DNA of 59,939 nt from Alphaproteobacteria bacterium. GTDB taxonomy: Bacteria > Pseudomonadota > Alphaproteobacteria > Micavibrionales > Micavibrionaceae. Under the pieces are notes generated by a model. It was not told the DNA's origin. It saw only the letters and a list, made by a program, of their open reading frames with translations, and made no database searches. The translations under genes and the position numbers were made by a program. Position 1 is the stretch's first letter; each line of letters opens with the position of its first letter. The stretch covers positions 1 through 59,939 of the forward strand of contig JABAZY010000028.1 of NCBI GenBank assembly GCA_018608245.1, in the 5' to 3' direction. Shown here piece by piece: positions 36,401 to 46,198 of the stretch.

Positions 36401-38926
36401 ATGAATCAACAAAATAGCGCCATAGAATTTGTGAACGCCCAAAAGGCAAAAGAAGCGATCCCGAAAGAAGGCGAGCGTTTAAGTCTTCATGACGTCTTAA
36501 TAAGCGTGTCTTTTTTAGTTGCTTACATTGCGTGCTGTTCATTGCTTGCTGTTGTTATGCAAGGAGAGCCAGTGAATTATATTCTAATTGGCTTGCTGGT
36601 TGTTATCATTACGATCCTAATTTATTGGATACATCTTTATGTTCATAAGTTACGCCGTAAAGAAAAACAGAGCAATTTACTGCATAATATTTTTGGCGGT
36701 GAATACATATCTTTTATTGTGACGGATGCGGAAGGAAAAACGCTCTATCATAATAAAAGTTACAATAATATGTGTGGGTTAAAGGAAAACACTAATGCGT
36801 TACTTTCTCATTGGGTAAATAAATTCCCCGATTCTGTTCAGACCAGTAACATCCTTAAAAAATTAGTGGAGCAGGCGCGTCTGAAAGGGAGCGAAACAAC
36901 CGAGCTTTATTTAAGCGCAGATAATGATGAGAGTAAATATTTCTCAGTAACTGCTTATATTATTGACGCTGTGCCGGGCGCGGTTCACTGGCAGTTTGAG
37001 GATATCACGCTGGCGCAGGAAAAGGCACGTCACTTTAAGGAAGAGCGTGAGAAGTTAATCGACTTTACGGATAACTCGCCTGTTGGGTTTTTCTCGGTGG
37101 ATGAGCAGGGGCGTTTCTTATTTGTGAATGCAACATTAGCGCGTTGGTTGGGGAATGATATTAAGCGTCTGTTAACGCGTGGTCGCTTGCATACATATTT
37201 GGAAAAAGTGCCACAAAATGCCGCTCCTTATGACATTGTTGAGAATGGTGGCGCACGTCAGGTGACTGAAATTGTGATGAAGGGGCCTGCGGGGAATAAT
37301 TTCCTTGTGAGTATCAGTCAAACTGTTGTCACCGAAGAAGATGGCCGCGTGCGTACCCGTGGTGTTGTCCATGACCTTACACAAGAACGTGAAATGCGTC
37401 AGGCATTGAAGGCATCGGAAGATCGTTTCCAACGCTTTTTTGAAGAAGCCCCGCTGGGCATTGTCTTAGTCGATACAGAAGGCGTTATTCAAGATTGTAA
37501 TATGGCCTATTCCGCACTTGTGGATATTGATGTGAAGAAATTAGAAGGCATGAAGCTGAAAGATTTGATCGACGGTGAGAATCGAGATTCGATGTTGGCG
37601 ACCATCACAAATATTGAGCAGGGGCAGAAAATGTCTGTGCCAATGGAGATTGTTTTACGCGCCGATGGTGACCGCAAAATTGCTACGCAAATGCATGCTA
37701 GACGCTTTAAGCATAGTGAAGATATTGTGCTTCACTTTATTGATTTAACTGAACAAAAAGAGCTTGAAACTCAATTTGCGCAGTCACAAAAAATGCAAGC
37801 CGTTGGGCAATTGGCTGGTGGTATTGCACATGACTTTAACAATCTGCTGACGGCTATTATTGGGTTCTCTGATCTCTTATTATTACGCCATAAGCCGGGT
37901 GACCCATCTTTTGGCGATATTATGCAGGTAAAGCAGAACTCTAATCGTGCGGCGAATTTGGTGCGTCAGTTACTCGCGTTTTCACGTCAGCAAACGTTAC
38001 GTGCGAAAGTTCATGACGTTACGGACATCCTTACAGAAGTGTCTCATCTTATCCGACGATTGATTGGTTCGAACATCGAACTTGATTTGAAACATGGCTC
38101 AAATCTTGGGCTTATTAAAGTTGATGAAGGGCAGATGGAACAAGTTTTGATTAACTTAGCTGTGAATGCCCGTGATGCGATGGAAGGTGGCGGTAAGCTT
38201 ACTATTTTCACTGAAAACTTTGAGAATAAGAAGACCAAGAAATGTATTGAAGATGATATGCCAGCAGGTAGTTGGGTTAAAATTTCAGTTCAAGATACAG
38301 GCTGTGGAATCGCTAAGGAAAATCTAACCCGTATTATTGAGCCTTTCTTTACGACTAAAGATGTCGGGCAGGGGACGGGGCTAGGCTTAGCGACGGTTTA
38401 CGGGATTATTCGCCAAACGGGTGGGTATTTAGATATTGATACAAAGGAAGGTAAGGGCACGACCTTTGTGATTTACTTTCCAAGATTATCAGAGGCAGAA
38501 GCTGTACAAGAAGATGCCCCTGAGGTGAAAGAAATAGATCAATCCACGCGCGATCTGACGGGCACGGCGCGTATTTTGCTTGTCGAAGATGAAGATGCCG
38601 TAAGAACCTTTAGCTCACGTGCGTTGGCTAATAAAGGCTACGAAGTACTCACCGCTGAAAACGGCTCGGCAGCGCTTAACTTGATGGAGAATCAGGAGAA
38701 TAAAAATATCGATTTGCTCATTACTGATGTGATGATGCCAGATATGGATGGGCCAACACTCGCGCAACGGATGCGCCAAGATTCGCCGAAGCTTAAAATT
38801 ATCTTCATATCGGGTTATACGGAAGATAAATTGAAAGATCATATGGGCGAAAATATCTCATTTTTACCAAAACCATTCACTTTGACGCAATTAGCAGCGA
38901 AGGTGAAAGAGGCTCTGGAAGCTTAA
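36401..38926 (+). CDS. cckA: Hybrid histidine kinase CckA
   Basis: An 841-residue membrane kinase. Two membrane helices (about 33-52 and 59-80) precede PAS-like domains (about 95-205, 217-330, 340-455), a HisKA dimerisation domain with H477 (GGIAHDFNNLLTAIIGF), a HATPase domain (NLAVNARDAM, VQDTGCGI, GQGTGLGLATVYGI), and a C-terminal receiver with D776 (LLITDVMMPDMDG). This is the layout of CckA, which drives the ChpT-CtrA phosphorelay controlling cell cycle and flagellar genes in alphaproteobacteria. Its position after flhB supports this. ctrA and chpT are not in the window. Confidence 0.88.
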   Translation: MNQQNSAIEFVNAQKAKEAIPKEGERLSLHDVLISVSFLVAYIACCSLLAVVMQGEPVNYILIGLLVVIITILIYWIHLYVHKLRRKEKQSNLLHNIFGGEYISFIVTDAEGKTLYHNKSYNNMCGLKENTNALLSHWVNKFPDSVQTSNILKKLVEQARLKGSETTELYLSADNDESKYFSVTAYIIDAVPGAVHWQFEDITLAQEKARHFKEEREKLIDFTDNSPVGFFSVDEQGRFLFVNATLARWLGNDIKRLLTRGRLHTYLEKVPQNAAPYDIVENGGARQVTEIVMKGPAGNNFLVSISQTVVTEEDGRVRTRGVVHDLTQEREMRQALKASEDRFQRFFEEAPLGIVLVDTEGVIQDCNMAYSALVDIDVKKLEGMKLKDLIDGENRDSMLATITNIEQGQKMSVPMEIVLRADGDRKIATQMHARRFKHSEDIVLHFIDLTEQKELETQFAQSQKMQAVGQLAGGIAHDFNNLLTAIIGFSDLLLLRHKPGDPSFGDIMQVKQNSNRAANLVRQLLAFSRQQTLRAKVHDVTDILTEVSHLIRRLIGSNIELDLKHGSNLGLIKVDEGQMEQVLINLAVNARDAMEGGGKLTIFTENFENKKTKKCIEDDMPAGSWVKISVQDTGCGIAKENLTRIIEPFFTTKDVGQGTGLGLATVYGIIRQTGGYLDIDTKEGKGTTFVIYFPRLSEAEAVQEDAPEVKEIDQSTRDLTGTARILLVEDEDAVRTFSSRALANKGYEVLTAENGSAALNLMENQENKNIDLLITDVMMPDMDGPTLAQRMRQDSPKLKIIFISGYTEDKLKDHMGENISFLPKPFTLTQLAAKVKEALEA

Positions 38927-38960
38927 TACAATCGTTTTCAAAAATTAATCCCAACTAATT

Positions 38961-38975
38961 GTTCTTTTTTTGTTC
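38961..38975 (+). promoter_or_regulatory. LexA (SOS) box upstream of recA
   Basis: GTTC-TTTTTTT-GTTC matches the alphaproteobacterial LexA operator exactly. It lies about 145 bp before the recA ATG in a 193-bp intergenic region, next to a TCTAGACAAT stretch that could be a -10 element. Confidence 0.85.
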
Positions 38976-39119
38976 TTTTTTCTAGACAATGAGAACATAT
39001 GGTGTACATTAGTATTTATCAAATAACGAAGCCCATTTCATTTGTGCGTAAAAAACTAGCTTATATGAGCCACACTTGAACGCCATTGGTGCTTATGTAA
39101 CAAGAGAAGGATATAAATT

Positions 39120-40259
39120 ATGAGTGTAACCCCAATGACAAGAGAAAATTCTATGCATAAAAATGATGATGAAAAGAACAAAGCTTTAGATGCCGCCTTA
39201 GCACAAATTGAACGTGCTTTTGGTAAAGGCTCAGTGATGAAATTATCAGCTGATAATAACCCAATGGAAGTTGAATCGATTTCAACAGGTTCTCTAGGTG
39301 TTGATATTGGTTTGGGTATTGGTGGTTTACCGCGTGGTCGTATTACAGAAATTTATGGACCAGAAAGTTCTGGTAAAACAACATTAGCGCTTCATGTGAT
39401 TGCTGAAGCTCAAAAAGCTGGTGGAAGCTGTGCAATCGTTGACGCAGAGCATGCGCTTGATCCTGCTTATGCAAAGAAATTAGGCTGTGATGTTGATAAT
39501 CTTTTAATCTCTCAACCAGATGCTGGTGAGCAAGCCTTAGAGATTACAGACACGCTTGTGCGCTCTGGCGCGCTAGATGTCATTGTTATTGATTCTGTTG
39601 CGGCGCTTGTGCCGAGAGCGGAGCTCGAAGGTGACATGGGTGACTCCCACATGGGCTTGCAAGCACGATTAATGTCACAGGCTTTGCGTAAATTGACTGG
39701 GTCAATTTCACGCTCTGGTACGGTTGTGATTTTCATTAACCAAATTCGTATGAAAATTGGGGTTATGTTTGGCTCACCTGAAACTACAACAGGGGGTAAT
39801 GCTTTAAAATTCTACTCATCTGTTCGTTTAGATATTCGCCGTATTGGTGCAATCAAAGATCGCGATGAAGTGGTTGGTAACCAGACACGTGTAAAGGTTG
39901 TGAAAAATAAAATGGCGCCTCCATTCCGTCAAATTGAATTTGATATTATGTATGGTAAAGGTATATCAAAAACAGGTGAAATTATTGACCTTGGCGTTGC
40001 TGGCGGGTTTGTTGAAAAATCTGGTTCTTGGTTCTCTGCAGAAGGTGAGCGTATTGGACAAGGGCGTGAAAATGCCAAACAATATTTGCTAGATCACCCT
40101 GAAATGATGGCTTCACTGGAGCGTAAAATCAAAGAAAATGCTGGTCTTGTATCTGATGCGCTGTTGGTCGGTCCTGAAGGTGATGAAAAAGCACCTGCTT
40201 TGGAAGTTGTTGAAGAGGCGCCTGCAGAAAAGAAAACTGCTTCTAAAAAAGGCAAGTAA
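39120..40259 (+). CDS. recA: Recombinase RecA
   Basis: The strand-exchange and SOS coprotease filament protein, 379 residues. Walker [10 protein letters not shown] lies at 80-88. The Walker B region [18 protein letters not shown] and the L2 loop area [27 protein letters not shown] are present. The C-terminus extends into an acidic then Lys-rich tail ([15 protein letters not shown]). ATGs at codons 6 and 12 are alternative starts; the first has a GAAGG site upstream. It is regulated by the LexA box at 38961-38975. Confidence 0.98.
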   Translation: MSVTPMTRENSMHKNDDEKNKALDAALAQIERAFGKGSVMKLSADNNPMEVESISTGSLGVDIGLGIGGLPRGRITEIYGPESSGKTTLALHVIAEAQKAGGSCAIVDAEHALDPAYAKKLGCDVDNLLISQPDAGEQALEITDTLVRSGALDVIVIDSVAALVPRAELEGDMGDSHMGLQARLMSQALRKLTGSISRSGTVVIFINQIRMKIGVMFGSPETTTGGNALKFYSSVRLDIRRIGAIKDRDEVVGNQTRVKVVKNKMAPPFRQIEFDIMYGKGISKTGEIIDLGVAGGFVEKSGSWFSAEGERIGQGRENAKQYLLDHPEMMASLERKIKENAGLVSDALLVGPEGDEKAPALEVVEEAPAEKKTASKKGK

Positions 40260-40293
40260 TCTAAATACATAATTTATCTTAAGGAGATTTAAA

Positions 40294-40509
40294 ATGAGCT
40301 TTAATGTTATTGAGGTGCAAGAGAATATTATTGCCCAAAGCATCATGTCAAAACGTGCTGTGATTTCAAAGCAAGACAGAGCGTCAGCAGAGAAATATAT
40401 TGAGAGCATCACAGACAGATTTGTGCATAAAGATTATGAAGGTCAACACGATATGTGGTGGGCACGAAATGAAGGTCAGCCAGTACAATGGTTGTACTAC
40501 ATAGAGTAG
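40294..40509 (+). CDS. Small hypothetical protein downstream of recA
   Basis: A 71-residue soluble protein with a strong ribosome binding site (TTAAGGAGATTT). It starts 34 bp after recA, with no terminator between them, and is followed by an intrinsic terminator. It therefore probably shares the SOS-controlled recA transcript. It contains a Trp/Tyr-rich tail (DMWWARNEGQPVQWLYYIE). No family is recognised. Confidence 0.6.
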   Translation: MSFNVIEVQENIIAQSIMSKRAVISKQDRASAEKYIESITDRFVHKDYEGQHDMWWARNEGQPVQWLYYIE

Positions 40510-40566
40510 ATGTTTTTTTTAAAGAATTTAAGATTTGGAATATGAGCCCAATGATTAGATAAGTTT

Positions 40567-40617
40567 AAGCCCTTTATGATTTTTTCTTCTCTCTCGAAAA
40601 TTGTAAGGGGCTTTTTG
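40567..40617 (+). terminator. Intrinsic terminator after the recA unit
   Basis: AAGCCCTTTA (40567-40576) pairs with TAAGGGGCTT (40604-40613) with one wobble, and the stem runs into a T5 tract. The loop is long (27 bases). It lies between the small gene and convergent smpB. Confidence 0.6.
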
Positions 40618-40632
40618 ATGGAGTTGAGGACC

Positions 40633-41127
40633 TTACCCTTTTTCACGCATGATGCGTTGTTTGTCACGGCTCCAGTCACGATTTTTCTCAGTTTGACGCT
40701 TGTCGTGTTGTTTCTTACCCTTACCAAGGGCAATTTCTAATTTTACCATGCCGCGCTTATCAAAATATAATTTGGTTGGAATAACGGTATAACCTTGGCG
40801 GGCAACAGCCCCCATAAATTTATCCATCTGACGTTTTTTCATGAGTAATTTACGTGGACGACGTGGCTCATGTTGCAGGTGTGGGCTTGCTTGTTGGTAC
40901 TCACTAATATGGGCGTTGAGCAAATGCAACGCACCGTCTTTTTCACCAACATGTGATTCAGCAATCATTCCTTGACCATGACGAAGAGATTTTACTTCTG
41001 TACCCGTCAGCATAATACCAACTTCCAGAAAATCCTCGAGCGCGTAGTCGAATTTTGCGCGTTTATTATCTGCGACAACTTTATCCGTAGAGATTAGACC
41101 AGATTTCGATTTCTTCTTAGGGGCCAT
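40633..41127 (-). CDS. smpB: tmRNA-binding protein SmpB
   Basis: SmpB delivers tmRNA to stalled ribosomes. It has 164 residues, with the core block VADNKRAKFDYALEDFLEVGIMLTGTEVKSLRHGQ, the LLNAHISEYQQASPHLQHEPRRPRKLLMKKRQ segment, and a basic tail (KGKKQHDKRQTEKNRDWSRDKQRIMREKG). It follows dapA by 5 bp, a common alphaproteobacterial pair. The tmRNA gene was not seen. Confidence 0.96.
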   Translation of the reverse strand: MAPKKKSKSGLISTDKVVADNKRAKFDYALEDFLEVGIMLTGTEVKSLRHGQGMIAESHVGEKDGALHLLNAHISEYQQASPHLQHEPRRPRKLLMKKRQMDKFMGAVARQGYTVIPTKLYFDKRGMVKLEIALGKGKKQHDKRQTEKNRDWSRDKQRIMREKG

Positions 41128-41132
41128 ATGTT

Positions 41133-42041
41133 CTAGCCGTGTGCTTTTAACGGCGTGGCCTCAACAGTTTTTAAATTAGCGTGAGTAATTGCTGTATCTA
41201 AATTTTTCTCACAAGCTTTTGTCGCATTAACCAAGGGCAAACGAATGTTATTAACACATAGTCTTAATTGCGATGCCACATATTTAACAGGCGCAGGTGA
41301 AGGTTCGGTAAATAATGCTTTATTGAGAGGCGCTAATAAATCACGACAACGCGACATTTTCGCAATATCACCATTCATCCATGCTTCCTGCATTTGTGCG
41401 CAAAGGGCAGGCGCCACATTTGACACAACAGAAATACAGCCGTGACCGCCTTGAGCCAAGAATGCTGTTGCTGTGTCATCGTTACCTGATAGCAGGCAAA
41501 AATCATTACCGATTTTGTTGCGTAAATCTAATGGGCGACCAAGATCGCCTGTTGCGTCTTTGACACCAACAATATTTTTGAGTTCAGCTAAGCGTGCCAT
41601 TGTGTCATTGGTCATGTCGATAATGCAACGCCCTGGAATATTATAAATAATGATTGGAATATCAGCTTTATCATTTAATAATTTATAATGTTGGTACAAA
41701 CCTTCTTGCGATGGTTTATTATAATAAGGGGTCACAACAAGGGCAGCATCTGCACCATCATCTTTGGCTTCTTGTGTTAATTCCAATGCTTCGGCCGTAC
41801 TATTGGAACCCGTTCCCGCAATGACAGGAATACGTTTATTAACGATTTCAACACAGCGTTTAACGAGTTTTTTATGCTCATCATGCGTTAATGTTGGTGA
41901 TTCACCCGTTGTGCCACATGGAACAACGCCGTGCGAACCTTGCTCAACTTGCCATTCGACAAAGTTGTCATAGGCAGGCCAATCAATCTCGCCATTTGTA
42001 TCAAATGGCGTAATAAGCGCCGTAATAGATCCTTTAAACAT
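41133..42041 (-). CDS. dapA: 4-hydroxy-tetrahydrodipicolinate synthase
   Basis: DapA condenses pyruvate and aspartate semialdehyde in lysine and diaminopimelate synthesis. It has 302 residues. The Schiff-base lysine K161 (VGVKDATGD), the triad residues T44/T45 (CGTTGES) and Y133 (IIIYNIPGR), and the substrate arginine R138 are all present. It is the first gene of dapA-smpB and diverges from the lytic transglycosylase gene, so cell-wall precursor supply and wall turnover genes share a promoter region. Confidence 0.96.
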   Translation of the reverse strand: MFKGSITALITPFDTNGEIDWPAYDNFVEWQVEQGSHGVVPCGTTGESPTLTHDEHKKLVKRCVEIVNKRIPVIAGTGSNSTAEALELTQEAKDDGADAALVVTPYYNKPSQEGLYQHYKLLNDKADIPIIIYNIPGRCIIDMTNDTMARLAELKNIVGVKDATGDLGRPLDLRNKIGNDFCLLSGNDDTATAFLAQGGHGCISVVSNVAPALCAQMQEAWMNGDIAKMSRCRDLLAPLNKALFTEPSPAPVKYVASQLRLCVNNIRLPLVNATKACEKNLDTAITHANLKTVEATPLKAHG

Positions 42042-42149
42042 GTTTACTCTTCCAATAAATTCTTTGTAATTGCTTGCAAAACTAGCGTCACCCTATAGAT
42101 TAAAGAATATTCTTGCAAGAAAAACGATTAAATGGAGGCGACAAAACCA

Positions 42150-44126
42150 ATGGGTTTGCGTATTTTATATAGACATTGTGTAAAAATTTTACTTTTAAGC
42201 GCCTTTTGTGTGAGTTTAAGTACTCAATATAGTTTTGCTGCATCATCCGCAGTGATTAATGCGTTAAAGCAAGCTGATGCCAAGAATTATGCGCAAAGCC
42301 GTCAGACAATGGCTGGTGTTCGCAACCAAACTGAACGTGATGTTTATACTTGGTTTATTTTGGCCAATAACAAAAATGGTGCTGATTATAATCAAGCGAC
42401 GCAGTTCATCCGCGACCATAAAGATTGGCCTGCGCTAGATAAAATCAAGGCAAATATGGAGAAATCCATACCATCTAATGTTTCCAATGCAGAGTTGGTT
42501 AAATGGTTTACGCGCTATCCACCCGTAAGTACCAAGGGGATGGAGCGTTATTTAAGTGCACTTATGTCACTTGGGAGAGCTGAAACAGTTAAGTCAGCTA
42601 TTAATCCTTGGTGGGAAACAGCGGATTTAACCCGTGAACAACAGCAATCATTTTATAGTCGTTATAAAATATATCTGACTAGAGATAGCCACATTAAACG
42701 CATGACAAATTTATTTGATCGTGGGAGCCGTGCCAACGCTTTGGCGATGGGGGATGTAATTAGCGGCAAATATAAATTATTGGCGAATGCGCGCTATGCG
42801 TTGCAATCAAAAGGGGGAAACCCAAACGCGCAGATCGGCGCGGTGCCGGCCAGTTTGCAAAATGATGAGGGGCTTTTATATGACCGTTTAAAATGGCGTC
42901 GTAAAAAAGGGTATACTCAAGGGGCGATTGAAATTTTAAACAGTGCACCCAAGATATCAGACAAAGCAAAAGCCAAAAGATGGTGGGTTGAGCGTCACAT
43001 TATTACACGTCGTTTGATGGAAACGCGCCAATATAAGCAAGCTTATCAGGTGTCCTCCCGTCATAAGCAAACGGAAGGCTTTCCAAGATCTCAGGCGGAA
43101 TGGGTGTCTGGTTTTTTGGCTTTGAGATTTACGGATCAACCTAGACGTGCGTTTACTCATTTTGAGACGCTTTATCGAAATGTCTCCAGCCCTATAAGTA
43201 AAGGGCGTGGTGCTTATTGGGCAGGGCGCGCAGCGAAAAAACTAGGGCAAACTGATGTGGCGCGTAAATGGTTAGAAGCCGCGGCGCGCCAACCAGAAGT
43301 ATTTTATGGTCAAATGGCGATAGAGGCATTGGGACGTAGTCCAAGGGATTTCAGCTTGTCTGTGCCTTCTGTGTCATCTGAAGACAAGGCGCGGTTTAGC
43401 GGTGACCCAAGGGTAAAGGCCACACGTATTTTGTCAAAAGCGGGGCAGATAAAATCAACAGAGGCGTTTTTATTTCATATAGGCGAAGAGGCTAAATCTG
43501 CGTCTGATTACGCACTTATTGCTGATTTGGCTTCGGGGTTGAAGCAGGAGCATGTGGCGATTAAAATGGCGCAAAAGGGAGAGCGGGAAACAGGTAACAG
43601 CTTCCATAAATATACTTATCCTATGTTGGTTAGTGAGTTGAAAAAAGTCGGTGATGTTGAATGGGCTTTTACCAATGCCATTATTCGCCAAGAAAGCCGA
43701 TTTAATCATCGTGCCAAAAGTCATGCAGGTGCGCGAGGGCTTATGCAGTTAATGCCAGCAACTGCGCGTGAGACAGCGTCGAGAGCAGGGATGGCACATA
43801 ATACATCGTGGTTAACATCACGCCCTGATCATAATATTTATCTCGGCACGCGTTATTTGCACCAGATGCTTAATCGTTATGATGGAAACTATGCGATGGC
43901 AGCGGCGGCCTATAATGCGGGGCCTGGGCGTGTTGATAAATGGTTGGTTGAGTTCGGCGATCCACGCCGCGGACAAATTGATATGATAGATTGGATGGAA
44001 CTTATTCCAATCTATGAAACCCGTAATTATGCGCAACGCGTTCTTGAAGGTGTTTATGTTTACCGTATGCGGTTACGTGGAACACAAAAACCACCACAGA
44101 CTGAAATTCATGTAACTATGAAATAG
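42150..44126 (+). CDS. slt: Soluble lytic murein transglycosylase (Slt70-like)
   Basis: A 658-residue periplasmic muramidase that cleaves peptidoglycan to 1,6-anhydro products. From the ATG at 42150, with GGAGG upstream, it has a signal peptide (ILLLSAFCVSLSTQYSFAAS), a long alpha-helical superhelical domain (about 40-485), and a C-terminal SLT domain. The catalytic glutamate is about E515 in IIRQESRFN, followed by GARGLMQLMPATA and AAYNAGPGRV. An ATG six codons upstream (42132) is possible, but its codon overlaps that ribosome binding site. Confidence 0.92.
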   Translation: MGLRILYRHCVKILLLSAFCVSLSTQYSFAASSAVINALKQADAKNYAQSRQTMAGVRNQTERDVYTWFILANNKNGADYNQATQFIRDHKDWPALDKIKANMEKSIPSNVSNAELVKWFTRYPPVSTKGMERYLSALMSLGRAETVKSAINPWWETADLTREQQQSFYSRYKIYLTRDSHIKRMTNLFDRGSRANALAMGDVISGKYKLLANARYALQSKGGNPNAQIGAVPASLQNDEGLLYDRLKWRRKKGYTQGAIEILNSAPKISDKAKAKRWWVERHIITRRLMETRQYKQAYQVSSRHKQTEGFPRSQAEWVSGFLALRFTDQPRRAFTHFETLYRNVSSPISKGRGAYWAGRAAKKLGQTDVARKWLEAAARQPEVFYGQMAIEALGRSPRDFSLSVPSVSSEDKARFSGDPRVKATRILSKAGQIKSTEAFLFHIGEEAKSASDYALIADLASGLKQEHVAIKMAQKGERETGNSFHKYTYPMLVSELKKVGDVEWAFTNAIIRQESRFNHRAKSHAGARGLMQLMPATARETASRAGMAHNTSWLTSRPDHNIYLGTRYLHQMLNRYDGNYAMAAAAYNAGPGRVDKWLVEFGDPRRGQIDMIDWMELIPIYETRNYAQRVLEGVYVYRMRLRGTQKPPQTEIHVTMK

Positions 44127-44289
44127 ATCATTATCTTTTTTCTTATCTATCAACGTGATAAGGGTAAATAAGTCTCAGCTTGGCCTACAATAGTATGTAT
44201 TAATAGATTTTTATGTAAAATTATACACACGTATAGGTTGAATATAAGTTTCATAAGAATAATAAGAAAATATAACAGGGCCGACATAT

Positions 44290-44565
44290 ATGAGTGAAGT
44301 AATAGGGACTTCTTCAAAAGACAAAGCACAACAGGGTAAATATTGGATTTCAAGTAGTCTTAACGACATTGAAAAAATTATTGTGCCGTTTTTGTTAGAA
44401 GGGGAGAGCAATAAAGAGATTGCCTATCGTTTAGGCATGGAGCTTCCCACGACCAAATACCATATGCGCAATATATGCGATAAATTAGGGGCTAAGAATC
44501 GAACACACGCAGCGCTAATCATCCAAAAGACTTTTTATTCTATAGGCTTCGTTTTCTTTCTATAG
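44290..44565 (+). CDS. Orphan LuxR-type helix-turn-helix protein
   Basis: A 91-residue protein that is almost only a GerE/LuxR DNA-binding domain: EGESNKEIAYRLGMELPTTKYHMRNICDKLGAKNRTHAALI at about 38-78. There is no receiver or ligand domain. The C-terminus is a short hydrophobic tail (FYSIGFVFFL) that might contact membrane or a partner. It lies upstream of the cca gene by 26 bp. Similar stand-alone HTH proteins are regulators, but no target is visible. Confidence 0.75.
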   Translation: MSEVIGTSSKDKAQQGKYWISSSLNDIEKIIVPFLLEGESNKEIAYRLGMELPTTKYHMRNICDKLGAKNRTHAALIIQKTFYSIGFVFFL

Positions 44566-44591
44566 CGCGGGAATAATGTTATGACTGTTCT

Positions 44592-45767
44592 ATGTTAACA
44601 GCTGTAAAAAAAATTAACTTACCAGAATGGATTTTAACACCTCAACTGAAGCAGTTGAGGGCTGTATTAAATGATGCTGACTTAAGGGCGCCTCAGACAT
44701 TGCTTGTTGGTGGATGCGTTCGTAATGCGTTGATTAATGCAACGCCCACGGATATAGATTTAGCGACTAAATTGCCTCCAGAAGACGTTATGAGATACGC
44801 GCAGGAAAATGGCTTTAAGGCGATTCCTACGGGCTTAGATCATGGTACTGTGACAGTGGTGGTTGATGGGCAAGCATTTGAAATAACAACTTTGCGCAAA
44901 GATGTTGAAACGGATGGACGTCACGCAGAAGTGAATTTTACAGATGATTGGATCGAGGATGCAAAGCGTCGTGATTTTACAATTAATAGTTTGCTCGCTG
45001 ACCTGCAAGGGAATGTATTTGATCCGTTAGGTGACGGTGTAAATGATTTAGATAATAAACGTATCGTATTTATAGATAAAGCCGCAGAACGTATAGGAGA
45101 AGATCATCTTCGTATCCTTAGGTTTTTCCGTTTTTATGCGCAATATGGACAAGGTGAAATAGACGCAGAAGGACTTAAAGCTTGCGCTCAATTGGCTGAT
45201 AAAGTCTATGAATTGTCGCGGGAGCGGATAACGCAGGAATTTCTGAAGATATTGGCCGTTGATCATGCGGACGACGTTTTAAAAATAATGATTGATAACA
45301 AGGTGCTGTTGAAAATTATTGATCAAAATTATCAGCCTGAAATATTAGAAAGATTGTGCGCGTTACAAATTGAACATGATGCAGTGAATATTGAGGCACG
45401 TTTATTTGTTCTGGCAGGTAATAAATCCTGTATTTTTGAGGATTACTTACGTTTGTCACATGCACAATTGAAATTTATCATCAAATTGGAAATGGCTTTG
45501 CACGCTGATTTTTACGGTGATGCGCGCGCGCTTAAGAAGGCGATTTTTTATCATGGAAATGATTTGATCTGTCAGGGGTATTTATTGGCCGTGGCGTTAG
45601 GGAAGGTTGAAATACAAAATGATATGATTAATTTCACCAAAGAATGGCAAGCACCAGTTTGTCCGATAACAGGGCAAGATTTATTAGCCGAAGGCTACCA
45701 AACTGGCCCTGAGTTAGGTGTCGAACTCAAACAACGTCAAGAAGAATGGCTTGAAAGCGTTATTTAG
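44592..45767 (+). CDS. cca: CCA tRNA nucleotidyltransferase / poly(A) polymerase family
   Basis: A class II nucleotidyltransferase with 391 residues. The head domain shows LLVGGCVRNALINATPTDIDLATKLPPEDV with the DxD metal ligands. It also contains HGTVTVVVDGQAFEITTLR, RRDFTINSLLADLQGNVFDPLGDGVNDL and the EDHLRILRFFRFYAQYG body motif. It lacks an HD domain. Bacterial CCA-adding enzymes and poly(A) polymerases look alike; the alphaproteobacterial short form is usually the CCA enzyme. The start at 44592 has little ribosome binding site signal. Confidence 0.88.
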   Translation: MLTAVKKINLPEWILTPQLKQLRAVLNDADLRAPQTLLVGGCVRNALINATPTDIDLATKLPPEDVMRYAQENGFKAIPTGLDHGTVTVVVDGQAFEITTLRKDVETDGRHAEVNFTDDWIEDAKRRDFTINSLLADLQGNVFDPLGDGVNDLDNKRIVFIDKAAERIGEDHLRILRFFRFYAQYGQGEIDAEGLKACAQLADKVYELSRERITQEFLKILAVDHADDVLKIMIDNKVLLKIIDQNYQPEILERLCALQIEHDAVNIEARLFVLAGNKSCIFEDYLRLSHAQLKFIIKLEMALHADFYGDARALKKAIFYHGNDLICQGYLLAVALGKVEIQNDMINFTKEWQAPVCPITGQDLLAEGYQTGPELGVELKQRQEEWLESVI

Positions 45768-46198
45768 TTTCTAAAGTTGGAAATTTGAATCCAGTATTCC
45801 AATCTTCGCGACGTTCATTTTGTGCGAATGGGGTTGCAATATTAGCTGTAACCACCTGATGTGCCCCCTTTGATGTGCCAATTACAACTGACCAATGACC
45901 TCTTAGTATCTTGGGTACGTCTGATAATAATTGCTCTTGATTTTCCCTGTGAAACAATGCGTCCTACGTGATTTTATGCGATCGTAGCGGCACTAAGTTT
46001 TCCTGATGAGTTAGTTATTGCATTTAAAGCATCAAGTCTTGTTTTAAATATAGCCATCAAACTAATCCTTTTTAGTGTTTTTTTTAGTTTTATTAAGTTA
46101 AGTTATGGAATAAGCCAATTAAATTATGGCAACTAAAGCCACTTTTCCATGGCCGTTTTGCTTCGGGGGCAGGATACAGTTGTAGTTATTAGTTTTGG
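45768..46198. other. 431-bp region with no confident gene
   Basis: Two weak minus-strand reading frames occur. One is a 65-codon frame with a TTG start (45760-45957) ending ...GFKFPTLETK and overlapping cca by 8 bp. The other is a 27-codon frame from an ATG at 46057 with AAGGATT upstream, ending at 45974. They are in different frames, and their stop codons rule out a single simple frameshift joining them. The region may be a decayed gene. No RNA gene or strong repeat was seen. Confidence 0.4.

Noticed and set aside
44145-44165. CTTATC...GATAAG dyad after slt as a terminator
   Set aside because: The stem is six AT-rich pairs with a 9-base loop and no T tract on the plus strand.
45760-45957. 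65-codon TTG frame after cca
   Set aside because: It has a TTG start right after an in-frame stop, no convincing ribosome binding site, and no family match. It is kept only as a note in the intergenic entry.
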